This document shows positions 39,708 to 48,323 of a stretch of DNA of 64,000 bases, one piece after another. The stretch lies in NCBI RefSeq assembly GCF_024462775.1, contig NZ_JANGCE010000022.1, forward strand, positions 1 to 64,000. The letters run 5' to 3'. Source of the stretch: Butyricicoccus faecihominis (GTDB lineage Bacteria; Bacillota; Clostridia; Oscillospirales; Butyricicoccaceae). The position numbers and the translations under genes are program-made. Every line of letters starts with the position of its first letter. Position 1 is the stretch's first letter. A model generated the notes under the pieces. It was not told where the DNA came from. It searched no databases and was given only the letters and a program-made list of their open reading frames with translations.

Positions 39708-40112
39708 TTATTCGCTCTCTACCGGCAATTCGGACGCGCAGTGCGCGCATTTGGTCGCGCCGAGTGGGATTTCACTCAGGCAAAACGGACAGATCTTGGT
39801 GGTCGGCGCGGCGGGCGCTTCCTCTTTATGGCCCAAGTGGGTCAACTTGTTCACCGCCTTCAGAATACAGAAAAGGATGAACGCCATGATCAGAAAGTTA
39901 ACTACCGTACCGAGGAAGTTGCTGACAAAACCCGTCACCTGCTCCATGCTGTAACGCGTTCCGCCAATCAGACTGATGATCGGCGTGATGAAATTATCGG
40001 TCAGCGAAGTAACGATACCGGAAAACGCGCCGCCGATGATAACGCCTACCGCCATATCCATGACATTGCCGCGCAGCGCAAAGGCTTTAAATTCCTCTAT
40101 GAACTTTTTCAA
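39708..40112 (-). CDS. mscL: Large-conductance mechanosensitive channel with zinc-ribbon tail
   Basis: 134 aa from TTG 40112 (GGGGAGG 8 bases before), giving the standard start [20 protein letters not shown]. Two membrane helices ([36 protein letters not shown]) are typical of MscL. The C-terminus adds a [18 protein letters not shown] zinc ribbon, a known variant in Firmicutes. Emergency release valve for osmotic downshock. It lies on the opposite strand, splitting the thi genes. Confidence 0.9.
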   Translation of the reverse strand: MKKFIEEFKAFALRGNVMDMAVGVIIGGAFSGIVTSLTDNFITPIISLIGGTRYSMEQVTGFVSNFLGTVVNFLIMAFILFCILKAVNKLTHLGHKEEAPAAPTTKICPFCLSEIPLGATKCAHCASELPVESE

Positions 40113-40145
40113 AACAATTCCTCCCCATTTCATTTATTACCTATT

Positions 40146-40173
40146 ATTTTACGCCCCACGCCGGGGTTGTCAA
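40146..40173 (-). promoter_or_regulatory. mscL promoter
   Basis: On the minus strand TTGACA (40173-40168), 16 bases, TAAAAT (40151-40146). Confidence 0.6.
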
Positions 40174-40204
40174 TGCAATAATCGACAAAAGGAGTGTTTT
40201 TTAC

Positions 40205-40981
40205 GTGAAAGATGAGCTTATTCTGCGCGGACACGCGTTCCGCTCCCGTTTTATCCTTGGCTCAGGCAAGTATTCGCTGGAGCTGATCCGCGCTGCGGTC
40301 GAATCGGGCGGCGCGGAAATGATCACGCTGGCCCTGCGCCGGGTGAACGAGGGCGGCGCGGCCAATATCCTCGACCATATCCCGGAGGGGGTGACCCTGC
40401 TGCCCAATACCTCGGGCGCGCGCAACGCGGACGAGGCCGTGCGCATCGCCCGGTTGGCGCGCGAATGCGGGTGCGGCGACTTTGTCAAGATCGAAATCAT
40501 GCGCGACAGCAAATATCTGCTGCCCGATAACCAAGAAACCGTTCGGGCAACCGATATTTTGGCGGGCGAGGGCTTCATCGTCATGCCGTATATGTACCCC
40601 GATCTGAACGTGGCGCGCGATCTGGTGAACGCGGGCGCGGCGTCCATCATGCCGCTGGCCGCGCCGATCGGCACCAACAAGGGACTGGCAACGCGCGAGT
40701 TTATCAAAATCTTGATCGACGAGATCGATCTGCCCATCATCGTGGACGCGGGCATCGGCCGCCCGTCGCAGGCGTGCGAGGCCATGGAACTGGGCGCGGC
40801 CGCCGTCATGGCGAACACCGCCATCGCGACCGCGGGCGACGTGCCCGCGATGGCGGGCGCGTTCCGTCAGGCAATTGAAGCCGGGCGCGCCGCGTACCTT
40901 GCCGGGCTGGGCCGCGTGCGGGATACCGCCGCCGCTTCCTCTCCGCTGACCGGCTTTCTGCGCGACGAGGGGGAGGACTGA
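40205..40981 (+). CDS. thiG: Thiazole synthase ThiG
   Basis: 258 aa from GTG 40205 (AAAGGAG site). TIM-barrel family marks are [56 protein letters not shown] (the Schiff-base Lys region), [12 protein letters not shown] and [20 protein letters not shown]. It joins deoxyxylulose phosphate, dehydroglycine from ThiH and sulfur from ThiS. No riboswitch is visible directly upstream, so how it is transcribed past the mscL insertion is unclear. Confidence 0.93.
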   Translation: MKDELILRGHAFRSRFILGSGKYSLELIRAAVESGGAEMITLALRRVNEGGAANILDHIPEGVTLLPNTSGARNADEAVRIARLARECGCGDFVKIEIMRDSKYLLPDNQETVRATDILAGEGFIVMPYMYPDLNVARDLVNAGAASIMPLAAPIGTNKGLATREFIKILIDEIDLPIIVDAGIGRPSQACEAMELGAAAVMANTAIATAGDVPAMAGAFRQAIEAGRAAYLAGLGRVRDTAAASSPLTGFLRDEGED

Positions 40982-40984
40982 TCC

Positions 40985-42172
40985 ATGTTAGACCCAGTAA
41001 CGAACGCCCAATACATCACCGCCGAGACCGACCACATGCAATACCAGCCGGGCATGGACGACATCGGCAGTGAAACGCAGGATGAAGTGATCGCCCGCAT
41101 GCAGGCCATGGAGTTCGACCGTTTCACCGCGCGGGATGTGACCCGCGCCCTTGCAAAGGACGTGCTCGCGCCGGACGATTTCGCGGCCCTGCTCTCCCCC
41201 GCCGCCGCGCCGTTTTTGGAGCAGCTCGCGCGCCGCGCGCAGCAGGAAACGCGAAAGCACTTCGGTACCTCGGTGCAGATGTTCACCCCGCTCTATATCG
41301 CCAATTACTGTGAAAACTACTGCATTTACTGTGGCTTCAACTGCCACAATAAGATCCGCCGCGCGAGGCTGGATACGGATGAGATCGAACGCGAATTGCA
41401 GGCGATCGCCCAAACCGGCTTGCAGGAAATCCTGCTGCTCACCGGCGAAAGCCGCTCCATGTCGCCGGTCGATTACATCGGAGAGGCCTGCCGTCTGGCG
41501 CGCAAATACTTCCGCGTGGTCGGCGTTGAGATATACCCGCTCAATGTGGAGGAGTACGCGCATTTACACGCGTGCGGCGTGGACTATGTCACCGTTTTTC
41601 AGGAGACCTACGACGCGGACAAGTATTCCACGCTCCATCTGGGCGGACACAAGCGCATTTTCCCCTACCGGCTGAACGCGCAGGAACGCGCGCTCATGGG
41701 CGGCATGCGCGGCGTGGGGTTCGCGGCGCTTTTGGGCCTATCGGATTTCCGAAAGGACGCCTTTGCCACCGGCCTGCACGCCTATTTGCTGCAACGCAAG
41801 TATCCGCACGCCGAGATCGCCTTTTCCTGCCCGCGCCTGCGGCCCATCATCAACAACGATAAAGTGGGTCCCAAGGATGTGCATGAGCCGCAGCTTTTGC
41901 AGGTCATCTGCGCCTACCGCGTCTTCATGCCCTTTGCCTCCATCACGATCTCCACGCGCGAACGCGCCGGGTTCCGCGATCATATCATCGGCATTGCGGC
42001 GACCAAGATATCCGCCGGCGTTTCGACCGGCATCGGCGAGCACAGCGAGGACAACGCGGACAAGGGCGACGCGCAGTTTGAGATATCGGACAACCGCACG
42101 GTCGACGAGGTTTACGCCGCGATTGAGCGCCACGGCCTGCAGCCCGTCATGGCCGATTACATTTATGTATAA
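40985..42172 (+). CDS. thiH: 2-iminoacetate synthase ThiH
   Basis: 395 aa. The radical SAM motif CENYCIYCGF lies near 113-121, then EIERELQAIAQTGLQEILLL and the C-terminal biotin/thiamin-synthase-associated part (RTVDEVYAAIERHGLQPVMA). It cleaves tyrosine to dehydroglycine for ThiG, oxygen-sensitive, consistent with an anaerobe. ATG 40985 follows a GGGGGAGGA site. The N-terminus is about 25 residues longer than usual. Confidence 0.9.
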   Translation: MLDPVTNAQYITAETDHMQYQPGMDDIGSETQDEVIARMQAMEFDRFTARDVTRALAKDVLAPDDFAALLSPAAAPFLEQLARRAQQETRKHFGTSVQMFTPLYIANYCENYCIYCGFNCHNKIRRARLDTDEIERELQAIAQTGLQEILLLTGESRSMSPVDYIGEACRLARKYFRVVGVEIYPLNVEEYAHLHACGVDYVTVFQETYDADKYSTLHLGGHKRIFPYRLNAQERALMGGMRGVGFAALLGLSDFRKDAFATGLHAYLLQRKYPHAEIAFSCPRLRPIINNDKVGPKDVHEPQLLQVICAYRVFMPFASITISTRERAGFRDHIIGIAATKISAGVSTGIGEHSEDNADKGDAQFEISDNRTVDEVYAAIERHGLQPVMADYIYV

Positions 42173-42197
42173 GTAAAACGAGTAAGGAGAAGCGCAA

Positions 42198-43523
42198 ATG
42201 AGAAATTACGCCACCCAAATGGACGCCGCCAAGCGCGGCATCGTCACGCCGGAGATGGAAACGGTAGCAAAAAAGGAAAACCGCACGGCAGAGTACATCC
42301 GCGCGCGCGTCGCTAAGGGCACGATCGCCATCCCGGCAAACGTGAACCACAAGAGCCTGTCCGCCGAGGCGGTGGGCGACGGCACGCGCGTCAAAATCAA
42401 CGTAAACCTTGGCATTTCGGGCGACGCAAAGGATTATGAGCTGGAAATGCGCAAGGTAAAGCTTGCGATTGACATGGGCGCGGAATCCATTATGGATCTT
42501 TCCAACTACGGCAAGACAAATACATTCCGTAATAAATTGATCGATTATTCCCCCGCGATGATCGGCACCGTACCGATGTATGACGCGATCGGCTATCTGG
42601 AAAAGGACTTGCTCGAGATCACCGCGCAAGATTTTCTAAAGGTCGTCGAGGCGCACGCCAAGGAAGGCGTGGATTTCATGACCATCCACGCCGGGATCAA
42701 CCGCCGCGCGGTGGAAACCTTTATGCGCGAGGGGCGCGAAATGAATATCGTTTCGCGCGGCGGCTCGCTGCTGTTCGCTTGGATGCAGATGACCGGCAAC
42801 GAAAACCCGTTTTTTGAGTATTACGACGAGGTGCTGGACATTCTGCGCGCCTATGATGTGACCATTTCGCTGGGCGACGCGCTGCGCCCCGGCTGCCTGA
42901 AGGATGCGTCCGACCACGGCCAGATCGCCGAGCTGATCGAGCTGGGCCACCTGACCGAGCGCGCGTGGGCGCGCGACGTGCAGGTCATGGTGGAGGGGCC
43001 GGGCCATATGGCCATGAACGAAATCGCCGCCAATATGGTGATGGAAAAGCGCCTTTGCCACGGCGCGCCGTTCTACGTGCTCGGCCCGCTCGTGACCGAT
43101 ATCGCACCGGGATACGATCACATCACCTCGGCCATCGGCGGGGCGATCGCGGCGAGCAGCGGCGCCAACTTCCTGTGCTACGTCACCCCGGCCGAGCACC
43201 TGCGCCTGCCCGATTTAGACGATGTGCGCGAGGGTATCGCGGCTTCCAAGATCGCGGCGCACGCGGCCGATATCGCGCTGGGCCTGCCGGGCGCGCGCGA
43301 CCGCGACGACGCGATGGCGGCGGCCCGCCATAAGCTGGACTGGGACGAGCAGTTCTCCCTTGCGCTCGACCCTGAAAAAGCGGAACGCTTCTATCATCAG
43401 GTGCCGCCGACCGAGCGCCACACCTGCTCAATGTGCGGCAAAATGTGCGCTGTGCGCACGACCAATTTGATCCTTGAGGGCAAGAAGGTAGAGTTTTGCT
43501 CCGAGCAAGGCGCGTGCTCCTAA
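42198..43523 (+). CDS. thiC: Phosphomethylpyrimidine synthase ThiC
   Basis: 441 aa. It has [40 protein letters not shown] and [23 protein letters not shown]-like substrate residues lie near 230-240. The C-terminal cluster motif [10 protein letters not shown] (radical SAM, CX2CX4C type) follows. Length matches the short bacterial form without the N-terminal extension. It converts AIR to HMP-phosphate. Last gene of the thiGHC set. Confidence 0.95.
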   Translation: MRNYATQMDAAKRGIVTPEMETVAKKENRTAEYIRARVAKGTIAIPANVNHKSLSAEAVGDGTRVKINVNLGISGDAKDYELEMRKVKLAIDMGAESIMDLSNYGKTNTFRNKLIDYSPAMIGTVPMYDAIGYLEKDLLEITAQDFLKVVEAHAKEGVDFMTIHAGINRRAVETFMREGREMNIVSRGGSLLFAWMQMTGNENPFFEYYDEVLDILRAYDVTISLGDALRPGCLKDASDHGQIAELIELGHLTERAWARDVQVMVEGPGHMAMNEIAANMVMEKRLCHGAPFYVLGPLVTDIAPGYDHITSAIGGAIAASSGANFLCYVTPAEHLRLPDLDDVREGIAASKIAAHAADIALGLPGARDRDDAMAAARHKLDWDEQFSLALDPEKAERFYHQVPPTERHTCSMCGKMCAVRTTNLILEGKKVEFCSEQGACS

Positions 43524-43845
43524 GAAGCACGCCGCAACGCAGCAAGCGTAAAATTTTCCGTTTCCTCTTTTCCGATTCCTCATTCTTTTCCGCGCCGATC
43601 TATGGTATAATAGCCGCAAAGCGGCTATTATACTTTGATTAAATTAATTATACCATCAGCGGCTCTTAGGTGTGTTTTGACTCTTCGGAATTGCTTGCCG
43701 CTGTGGTATAATAGCCGCAAAGCGCCTATTATACACGGATTAAATCATTATACCACCAGCGGCGCACAAGCGTTTTTTAACACTTTGAAAATGCTTGCCG
43801 CTGTGGTATACTGGGTGCAATACATATCAAGGGGGATTTGATAAA
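43524..43845 (+). repeat. Tandem ~100-bp repeats each carrying an extended -10 promoter
   Basis: GCTTGCCGCTGTGGTATA occurs at 43692 and 43792, and GGTATAAT recurs at 43604, 43705 and (as GGTATACT) 43805: spacing 101 and 100 bases. Two copies hold a palindrome GTATAATAGCCGC-AAA-GCGGCTATTATAC (43605-43633 perfect; 43706-43734 one mismatch). Reverse-strand GGTATAAT copies also occur. The region leads into the lipoprotein gene and holds no ORF. Confidence 0.7.
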
Positions 43846-44472
43846 ATGATGAAACGGATATGCTCCGTCCTGCTCGCGGCGGCGCTCGCGCTGTCGCTTA
43901 CCGCGTGTGGCGGAACCAAGCGGGAATCCGCACAGGCGGTTGTGGAAAGTGCGATCGGCGCTGTGCAAAACGTGGACTTTGCCGCCATGAAGACCTATTG
44001 GGGCGAGGATACGCTGGGCAAAGTGGAATCCGCCGCCCAGCCGGAGGCGGACGATGAGGACGCGCAGGTTATGAAAGCCGTAACCAAGCACCTTTCCTAC
44101 ACCGTTAAGGAAAGTAAGGAAGACGAAAAAGCCGGCACGGCCACCGTTACGGTGGAGTTCACCAACGCCGACATGACGGCCATTATGTCCGAATTTATTC
44201 AGCAGGCGTTTTCGGACGCGCTCAATTACGCCTTCCTGCCCGAGGACCAGCAGCCCTCCGAAGAAGAAATGGACCAGAAGTACTTAGGCATTCTGACCGG
44301 ACTGTTGGCGCGCGAGGATAACAAGATGGTCACCAACACCGTCGATATCAGCCTAAAGCTGACAGACGACCAGTGGACGATCGAGTCCGACGACAAGGTG
44401 TTGGACGCCATGCTTGGCGGCATGCTGTCCTCTGCGGACTCCATATCCGATTCGCTCGGCGGCGATTCGTAA
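43846..44472 (+). CDS. Lipoprotein of unknown function
   Basis: 208 aa from ATG 43846. The signal peptide MMKRICSVLLAAALALSLTA is followed by CGG (lipobox LTAC). The mature domain (SAQAVVESAIGAVQNVDFAA, TATVTVEFTNADMTAIMSEF) looks like a small NTF2/DUF4878-type alpha-beta lipoprotein domain; the C-terminus is Ser/Asp-rich. Surface-anchored; role unknown. Transcribed from the repeated promoter region just upstream. Confidence 0.65.
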   Translation: MMKRICSVLLAAALALSLTACGGTKRESAQAVVESAIGAVQNVDFAAMKTYWGEDTLGKVESAAQPEADDEDAQVMKAVTKHLSYTVKESKEDEKAGTATVTVEFTNADMTAIMSEFIQQAFSDALNYAFLPEDQQPSEEEMDQKYLGILTGLLAREDNKMVTNTVDISLKLTDDQWTIESDDKVLDAMLGGMLSSADSISDSLGGDS

Positions 44473-44487
44473 ATACCGAACAGATAC

Positions 44488-44523
44488 AAGGCCCCGATGT
44501 TCCAAAAGGAACATCGGGGCCTT
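44488..44523. terminator. Bidirectional terminator
   Basis: A 16-bp perfect stem AAGGCCCCGATGTTCC / GGAACATCGGGGCCTT with AAAA loop, between convergent genes; little T run on either side. Confidence 0.6.
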
Positions 44524-44537
44524 CGTAGTGCTTACCT

Positions 44538-45089
44538 TTATAAACTGCACAGCGCCGCGCACAGAACGCGGAGCAGCGCGCTGGCCGCGGCAAGGGCAAG
44601 GCAGATCATGTAGGGTATGCGGCAGTCGGACAGCAGCGCGGTGCTGCGCCCTGCCGCGCGCTGCTCGGAGGCACACCATACCATGGCCGCCGCCGCGAGC
44701 AGCGCGGGCGCGGAAAGCACCGCGGGCAGCCCGGTGGTCAGCACCGAAAGAAAAATACCGTTCTTTTGCGCCACGCCTACCGCGACCGTCAGCGCCAGCA
44801 CGAAGCCGCGCGCCGCGCAAAGCCCCGCGAGGAACAGCGCCGCCGGGCGCAGCATTGCGCACAGTAGAGGCAGGATGACCCATAGGAGCGCGCACAACAC
44901 GCTTTTCAGCGCCTGCGCGGGCAGGGCCGAGATCAGGCCCGCGAGCTGCACAGCGCCGTCCTCCTCGCCCGCGATCAGGCCGGTCAGGCCGCCCGCCACC
45001 GCGCCGCATAAAAACATCGCGCTTAGGAATAAAAACGCCGGTGTGCGTACAATTTCATCAAAAAAGCCGAGAACATGCCGTTTTCTCAT
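44538..45089 (-). CDS. Multi-pass membrane protein, SpoIIM-like
   Basis: 183 aa from ATG 45089 (AAGGGGGAG site). About five membrane helices: PAFLFLSAMFLCGAVAGGLT, then ALKSVLCALLWVILPLLCAM, LFLAGLCAARGFVLALTVAV, LPAVLSAPALLAAAAMVWCA and a C-terminal helix. N-terminal shape and topology resemble SpoIIM-type sporulation membrane proteins, but identity is weak, so treat as unknown membrane protein with that suggestion. Confidence 0.5.
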   Translation of the reverse strand: MRKRHVLGFFDEIVRTPAFLFLSAMFLCGAVAGGLTGLIAGEEDGAVQLAGLISALPAQALKSVLCALLWVILPLLCAMLRPAALFLAGLCAARGFVLALTVAVGVAQKNGIFLSVLTTGLPAVLSAPALLAAAAMVWCASEQRAAGRSTALLSDCRIPYMICLALAAASALLRVLCAALCSL

Positions 45090-45155
45090 ACGTCTCCCCC
45101 TTGCGGAAGGTTGATAATACAGCATATTCCCGGCTATTCGGTTTTAGAACCCGCC

Positions 45156-45629
45156 TTAGTCGATCAGCGCGTTGACCAGATCGCGGCACGGCTGGTGCAG
45201 GAAGATACGCGCGGAACGCGACGCATCGAACTGAACGGACAGCTTGCCGTTTTCATCCCTCGACAGGGTCGCGGAAACGACCTCGGTGCCGAACTGTACG
45301 CGCTCCAAGATAAAATCGGCGTTCACGCGAGGATCCTCGCAGACAGGCACGACCGTGCGCGTGCGCGTGCACTGCGAGACCGGCGCCAGAACCGTGCCCA
45401 TTTCGCGTTTGGAGGCGGGCACCAGCACGATCTCGCTCTTGACCACCGCCGCGGCTTCGTCTTCGCAAAGCACCACGTCGTACCCGGCGGCCGCTTCCTT
45501 GGCCGTCTGGTTTTTGGCGGATATAAACATATTATTGGCGGGTATAACCTGTTTTTCCAGTATCGCACGGATCAGGCGCGTCAGGTTCTCCCCTTCTCCA
45601 ATCACTGCTACACGAATCTTGTGTGGCAT
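45156..45629 (-). CDS. P5C-reductase-like Rossmann protein (N-terminal domain only)
   Basis: 157 aa from ATG 45629 (AAGGAG site). HKIRVAVIGEGENLTRLIRA and AAGYDVVLCEDEAAAVVKSE follow the pyrroline-5-carboxylate reductase/ComER Rossmann pattern. The glycine motif is altered (GEGENL) and the helical C-terminal catalytic domain is missing; a unique C-terminus ends SARIFLHQPCRDLVNALID. Probably a regulatory or degenerate dehydrogenase-fold protein. Confidence 0.5.
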   Translation of the reverse strand: MPHKIRVAVIGEGENLTRLIRAILEKQVIPANNMFISAKNQTAKEAAAGYDVVLCEDEAAAVVKSEIVLVPASKREMGTVLAPVSQCTRTRTVVPVCEDPRVNADFILERVQFGTEVVSATLSRDENGKLSVQFDASRSARIFLHQPCRDLVNALID

Positions 45630-45739
45630 TTGAATCAACTCCTTCAGGGACGCTCATAATATTTCAGCATTATTATACGGCAAAAAACGTGCAACTTGCA
45701 ATGCCTTTTACATTATTTTTAAATGTTTTGGTGTATTGA

Positions 45740-47110
45740 CTAATCTGCACAAATTTTCTCCGCCGCTTTCAGATAGATTGCACACTCCAACCGCTTGCGC
45801 TCCATCTCACAGCCGAGATCGTACGAATCATTCATATCGCCGTTCATGTTGTAATTTGCCGCCGAGCAGCCGCCCGAGCAGTAGAATTTAGCCCAGCACT
45901 TCTGGCACTTGGGCCGGGAATAAATGTTCATGCCCGCGAATTTTTGCGCGATATCCATGTCAAACGAGCCGTCCAGCACGCTGCCCTGCCGAAATTCTTC
46001 CTTGCCGACGAACTGGTGGCAGGGGTAAATATCGCCGTCCGGCGTGACGGCGACGTACTCATAGCCCGCGCCGCAGCCGCGCAGCCGCTTGACCACGCAC
46101 GGCCCCTGATCCAGATCGACCATGAAGTGGAAGAAGGAAAACGGTTTGCCCGCTTTCCGCCGCTCCAGCATGATCTCGGTCAGACGGTCGTACTCCGCTT
46201 CAATTCTCGGCAGGTCGTCCTCGGTCAAGTCGTAGCCGCAGCCGGGGTCGGCTGTGACCGGTTCGACCGAAAGGCGGTCAAAGCCCGCGTCCGCGATGTG
46301 CGTCACATCCTCGGCAAAGTCAAGGTTGTGCGAGGTAAAGGTGCCGCGCGCGTAATAATCCTTTTCCGGGTCGCGCTCGTCTACCAGCGCCTTAAATTTA
46401 GGCACGATCACATCGTAGCTGCCCGCGCCCGACACGGTCTTGCGGAACTCGTCGTTGACGGCCGGACGGCCGTCGAGCGACAGGACGACATTGTCCATAT
46501 TCTCGTTGATGTAGCGGCGTTTGTCCTCATCGAGCAGCACGCCGTTGGTCGTGATGGTGAAGCGGAACTTTTTATTGTGCTTTTGCTCGATTGACCGCGC
46601 GTAATCGACCGCGCGCACCACCGTGTCCCACGCCATCAGCGGTTCGCCGCCGAAGAAGTCGATCTCGATATTGTGCCGCGCGCCCGAACGGCTTACGACA
46701 AAGTCGATCGCGCGCTCGGCCACCTCGGGCGGCATGATCTTGCGGCCCTGACCGAAGTCGCCGGTCGAAGCAAAGCAGTATTTGCATCGCAGGTTGCAGT
46801 CATGCGCGACATGCAGGCACAGCGCCTTGACCGGCGCGCCGACCGGCACATAGCGGGAAACGTCGATATAATCGTCGTCCGCGAAAAGCTGGCCGTTCTT
46901 TTTCAGCGCGTACAGTTCGCCCCAAGCTTCCCGCACCGCGTCCGCTTCAAACTGGCCGAGCGCGTCCACCACCTGCTGCGGGCAGGTTTCCCCCATGGTT
47001 TCATCGGCAAGGCCGGAAACGGCGTAGCTTACGTCATCCAGCACATGCACCGCGCCGGAATTAACGTCCAGCACAAAATTGAGTCCGTTTTTCTGATAGC
47101 GATGGATCAT
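45740..47110 (-). CDS. scfB: SCIFF peptide radical SAM maturase
   Basis: 456 aa. The N-terminal peptide-binding (RRE-like) part is FVLDVNSGAVHVLDDVSYAV. The radical SAM core has CNLRCKYCFASTGDFGQG near 107, then DFFGGEPLMAWDTV. The C-terminal SPASM/twitch clusters are CGAGYEYVAVTPDGDIYPCH, CQKCWAKFYCSGGC and a last Cys in LGCEMER. It installs thioether bridges in the SCIFF peptide encoded 87 bases upstream. Universal in Clostridia in this context. Confidence 0.93.
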   Translation of the reverse strand: MIHRYQKNGLNFVLDVNSGAVHVLDDVSYAVSGLADETMGETCPQQVVDALGQFEADAVREAWGELYALKKNGQLFADDDYIDVSRYVPVGAPVKALCLHVAHDCNLRCKYCFASTGDFGQGRKIMPPEVAERAIDFVVSRSGARHNIEIDFFGGEPLMAWDTVVRAVDYARSIEQKHNKKFRFTITTNGVLLDEDKRRYINENMDNVVLSLDGRPAVNDEFRKTVSGAGSYDVIVPKFKALVDERDPEKDYYARGTFTSHNLDFAEDVTHIADAGFDRLSVEPVTADPGCGYDLTEDDLPRIEAEYDRLTEIMLERRKAGKPFSFFHFMVDLDQGPCVVKRLRGCGAGYEYVAVTPDGDIYPCHQFVGKEEFRQGSVLDGSFDMDIAQKFAGMNIYSRPKCQKCWAKFYCSGGCSAANYNMNGDMNDSYDLGCEMERKRLECAIYLKAAEKICAD

Positions 47111-47196
47111 TTCTATTTGTTCCTCCGATGTAAGTAAAAAACAAGGCGCGCCGCATCGGCACGCCTTGCGATTGGACTTCAGTAGGAGCTAACTGC

Positions 47197-47340
47197 TCAC
47201 TTAGAGTGCTCGCACTTCTGGTTGGCCACCGTGCAAGAAGTCTTGCAGGCGGACTGGCAGGAAGTCTGGCACTCGCCGCAGCCGCCCTTAGCGGCGGTCT
47301 GCTTCAGGGTCGCCGAAGTCAGAGTCGTAACATGCTTCAT
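47197..47340 (-). CDS. scfA: SCIFF ribosomally made peptide (six cysteines)
   Basis: 47 aa from ATG 47340 (AGGAGGG site). Starts MKHVTTLTSATLKQTAAKGG; six cysteines follow in GGCGECQTSCQSACKTSC and NQKCEHSK. This is the six-Cys-in-forty-five precursor, modified by the adjacent maturase to thioethers; the final role in Clostridia is still open. Adjacent TIGR04086 and yajC genes complete the conserved neighbourhood. Confidence 0.95.
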   Translation of the reverse strand: MKHVTTLTSATLKQTAAKGGCGECQTSCQSACKTSCTVANQKCEHSK

Positions 47341-47352
47341 GGTGTTTCCCTC

Positions 47353-47766
47353 CTATTTTTTCAGGTGCTTATGGCGTTTTTTTCTGCGCATGCTCGCACC
47401 GGCAAAACCGCCGAGCGCTGCGCCGACAACCATCGAGGCAAAACTGATGACCGTGCGCGGAATATGTACCGGCTGCCGCAGGACAAGAGCGCCCACGGCA
47501 AGCAGGACTAGAAAAATCAGCGCGCCGGCGCCGACCGCCCAAAGGAATTTGCCGCCCGGCGCGCGCTTTGCCGATAGAAAGGCCGCCGCCGCACTGCCGA
47601 CCGCTAAAAAAGCGAGCGCCAGAGGAGCGATCGCGCCTTCGCCGACCGTGCCGCGCTGCACCAGCAGCGCGCCGGCCAGCATCAGCAATAAAGTAAGCCC
47701 CAGGCCCAGTAGCGCCGACGGCAACAAAATGCCGATAGGCGACAGGTCATCATTCGTTTTTTTCAT
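47353..47766 (-). CDS. TIGR04086 family membrane protein
   Basis: 137 aa. Four membrane helices are visible: PIGILLPSALLGLGLTLLLM, IAPLALAFLAVGSAAAAFLS, FLWAVGAGALIFLVLLAVGA and VISFASMVVGAALGGFAGAS. The C-terminus is basic (RRKKRHKHLKK). The family is known for its fixed place beside the SCIFF precursor. A role in peptide export or sensing is a guess. Confidence 0.8.
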   Translation of the reverse strand: MKKTNDDLSPIGILLPSALLGLGLTLLLMLAGALLVQRGTVGEGAIAPLALAFLAVGSAAAAFLSAKRAPGGKFLWAVGAGALIFLVLLAVGALVLRQPVHIPRTVISFASMVVGAALGGFAGASMRRKKRHKHLKK

Positions 47767-47851
47767 CTGCGCTTTCCTCCCGCCGAAAGTTTGGCGCGTC
47801 CGGGTGAAGGACGAACCTTTGCGCTATCTTATTCGGCAAGGCGCCGGGATA

Positions 47852-48172
47852 TTACTTCGCGTCCTTGGGCGCTTCTACCGACTCGGTCGGCTCCGCTTCC
47901 TTGCCGCGGATAGCCCAGCGGTAGATCTTCAGCTTGGTGCGGTCGTTCGAGGTCTCGATGATCAGCACATCGTCCTTGATGTTGACCACACGGCCGATAA
48001 AACCGCCGATGGTGGAAATCTCATCGCCGATATCGATCGAGTTACGCATTTCCTTCTCCGCCTTGTCGCGCTTACGCTGCGGGCGGATCAGCATGAAGTA
48101 GAACAGCACAATCAGCAGCACGAGCGGCGCAAACTGCATAATCGCCTGCAAGTATTGTTGTCCACTTGGCAT
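47852..48172 (-). CDS. yajC: Preprotein translocase accessory subunit YajC
   Basis: 106 aa from ATG 48172 (GAGGAGGTG site). One membrane helix (QFAPLVLLIVLFYFMLIRPQ) is followed by RKRDKAEKEMRNSI and the small beta domain GDEISTIGGFIGRVVNIKDD. Sec translocon auxiliary. Commonly next to scfA in Clostridia. Confidence 0.9.
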   Translation of the reverse strand: MPSGQQYLQAIMQFAPLVLLIVLFYFMLIRPQRKRDKAEKEMRNSIDIGDEISTIGGFIGRVVNIKDDVLIIETSNDRTKLKIYRWAIRGKEAEPTESVEAPKDAK

Positions 48173-48211
48173 TTTTAACACCTCCTCGTGCAATTTGCCG
48201 TTAATACTGTT

Positions 48212-48240
48212 ATTATACTAAACCGTACCGCAAATTACAA
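48212..48240 (-). promoter_or_regulatory. Promoter of the yajC-SCIFF cluster
   Basis: On the minus strand TTGTAA (48240-48235), 17 bases, TATAAT (48217-48212). Confidence 0.65.
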
Positions 48241-48276
48241 GCTTTTCTTTATCAAACGGCGCGTTTTTCGCGCATG

Positions 48277-48311
48277 AAAAAGAGAAGCGCAATGCTTGCC
48301 CTTCTCTTTTT
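48277..48311. terminator. Terminator after the Gfo/Idh gene
   Basis: AAAAAGAGAAG / CTTCTCTTTTT stem around a 13-base loop, with A and T runs, functional either way. Confidence 0.65.
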
Positions 48312-48323
48312 TCGGTCCGCTTT

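Noticed and set aside
43598-43810. Possible CRISPR array
   Set aside because: Only about two and a half units of 100 bp with promoter features and imperfect identity; no 25-40-bp repeats with unique spacers, no cas genes.
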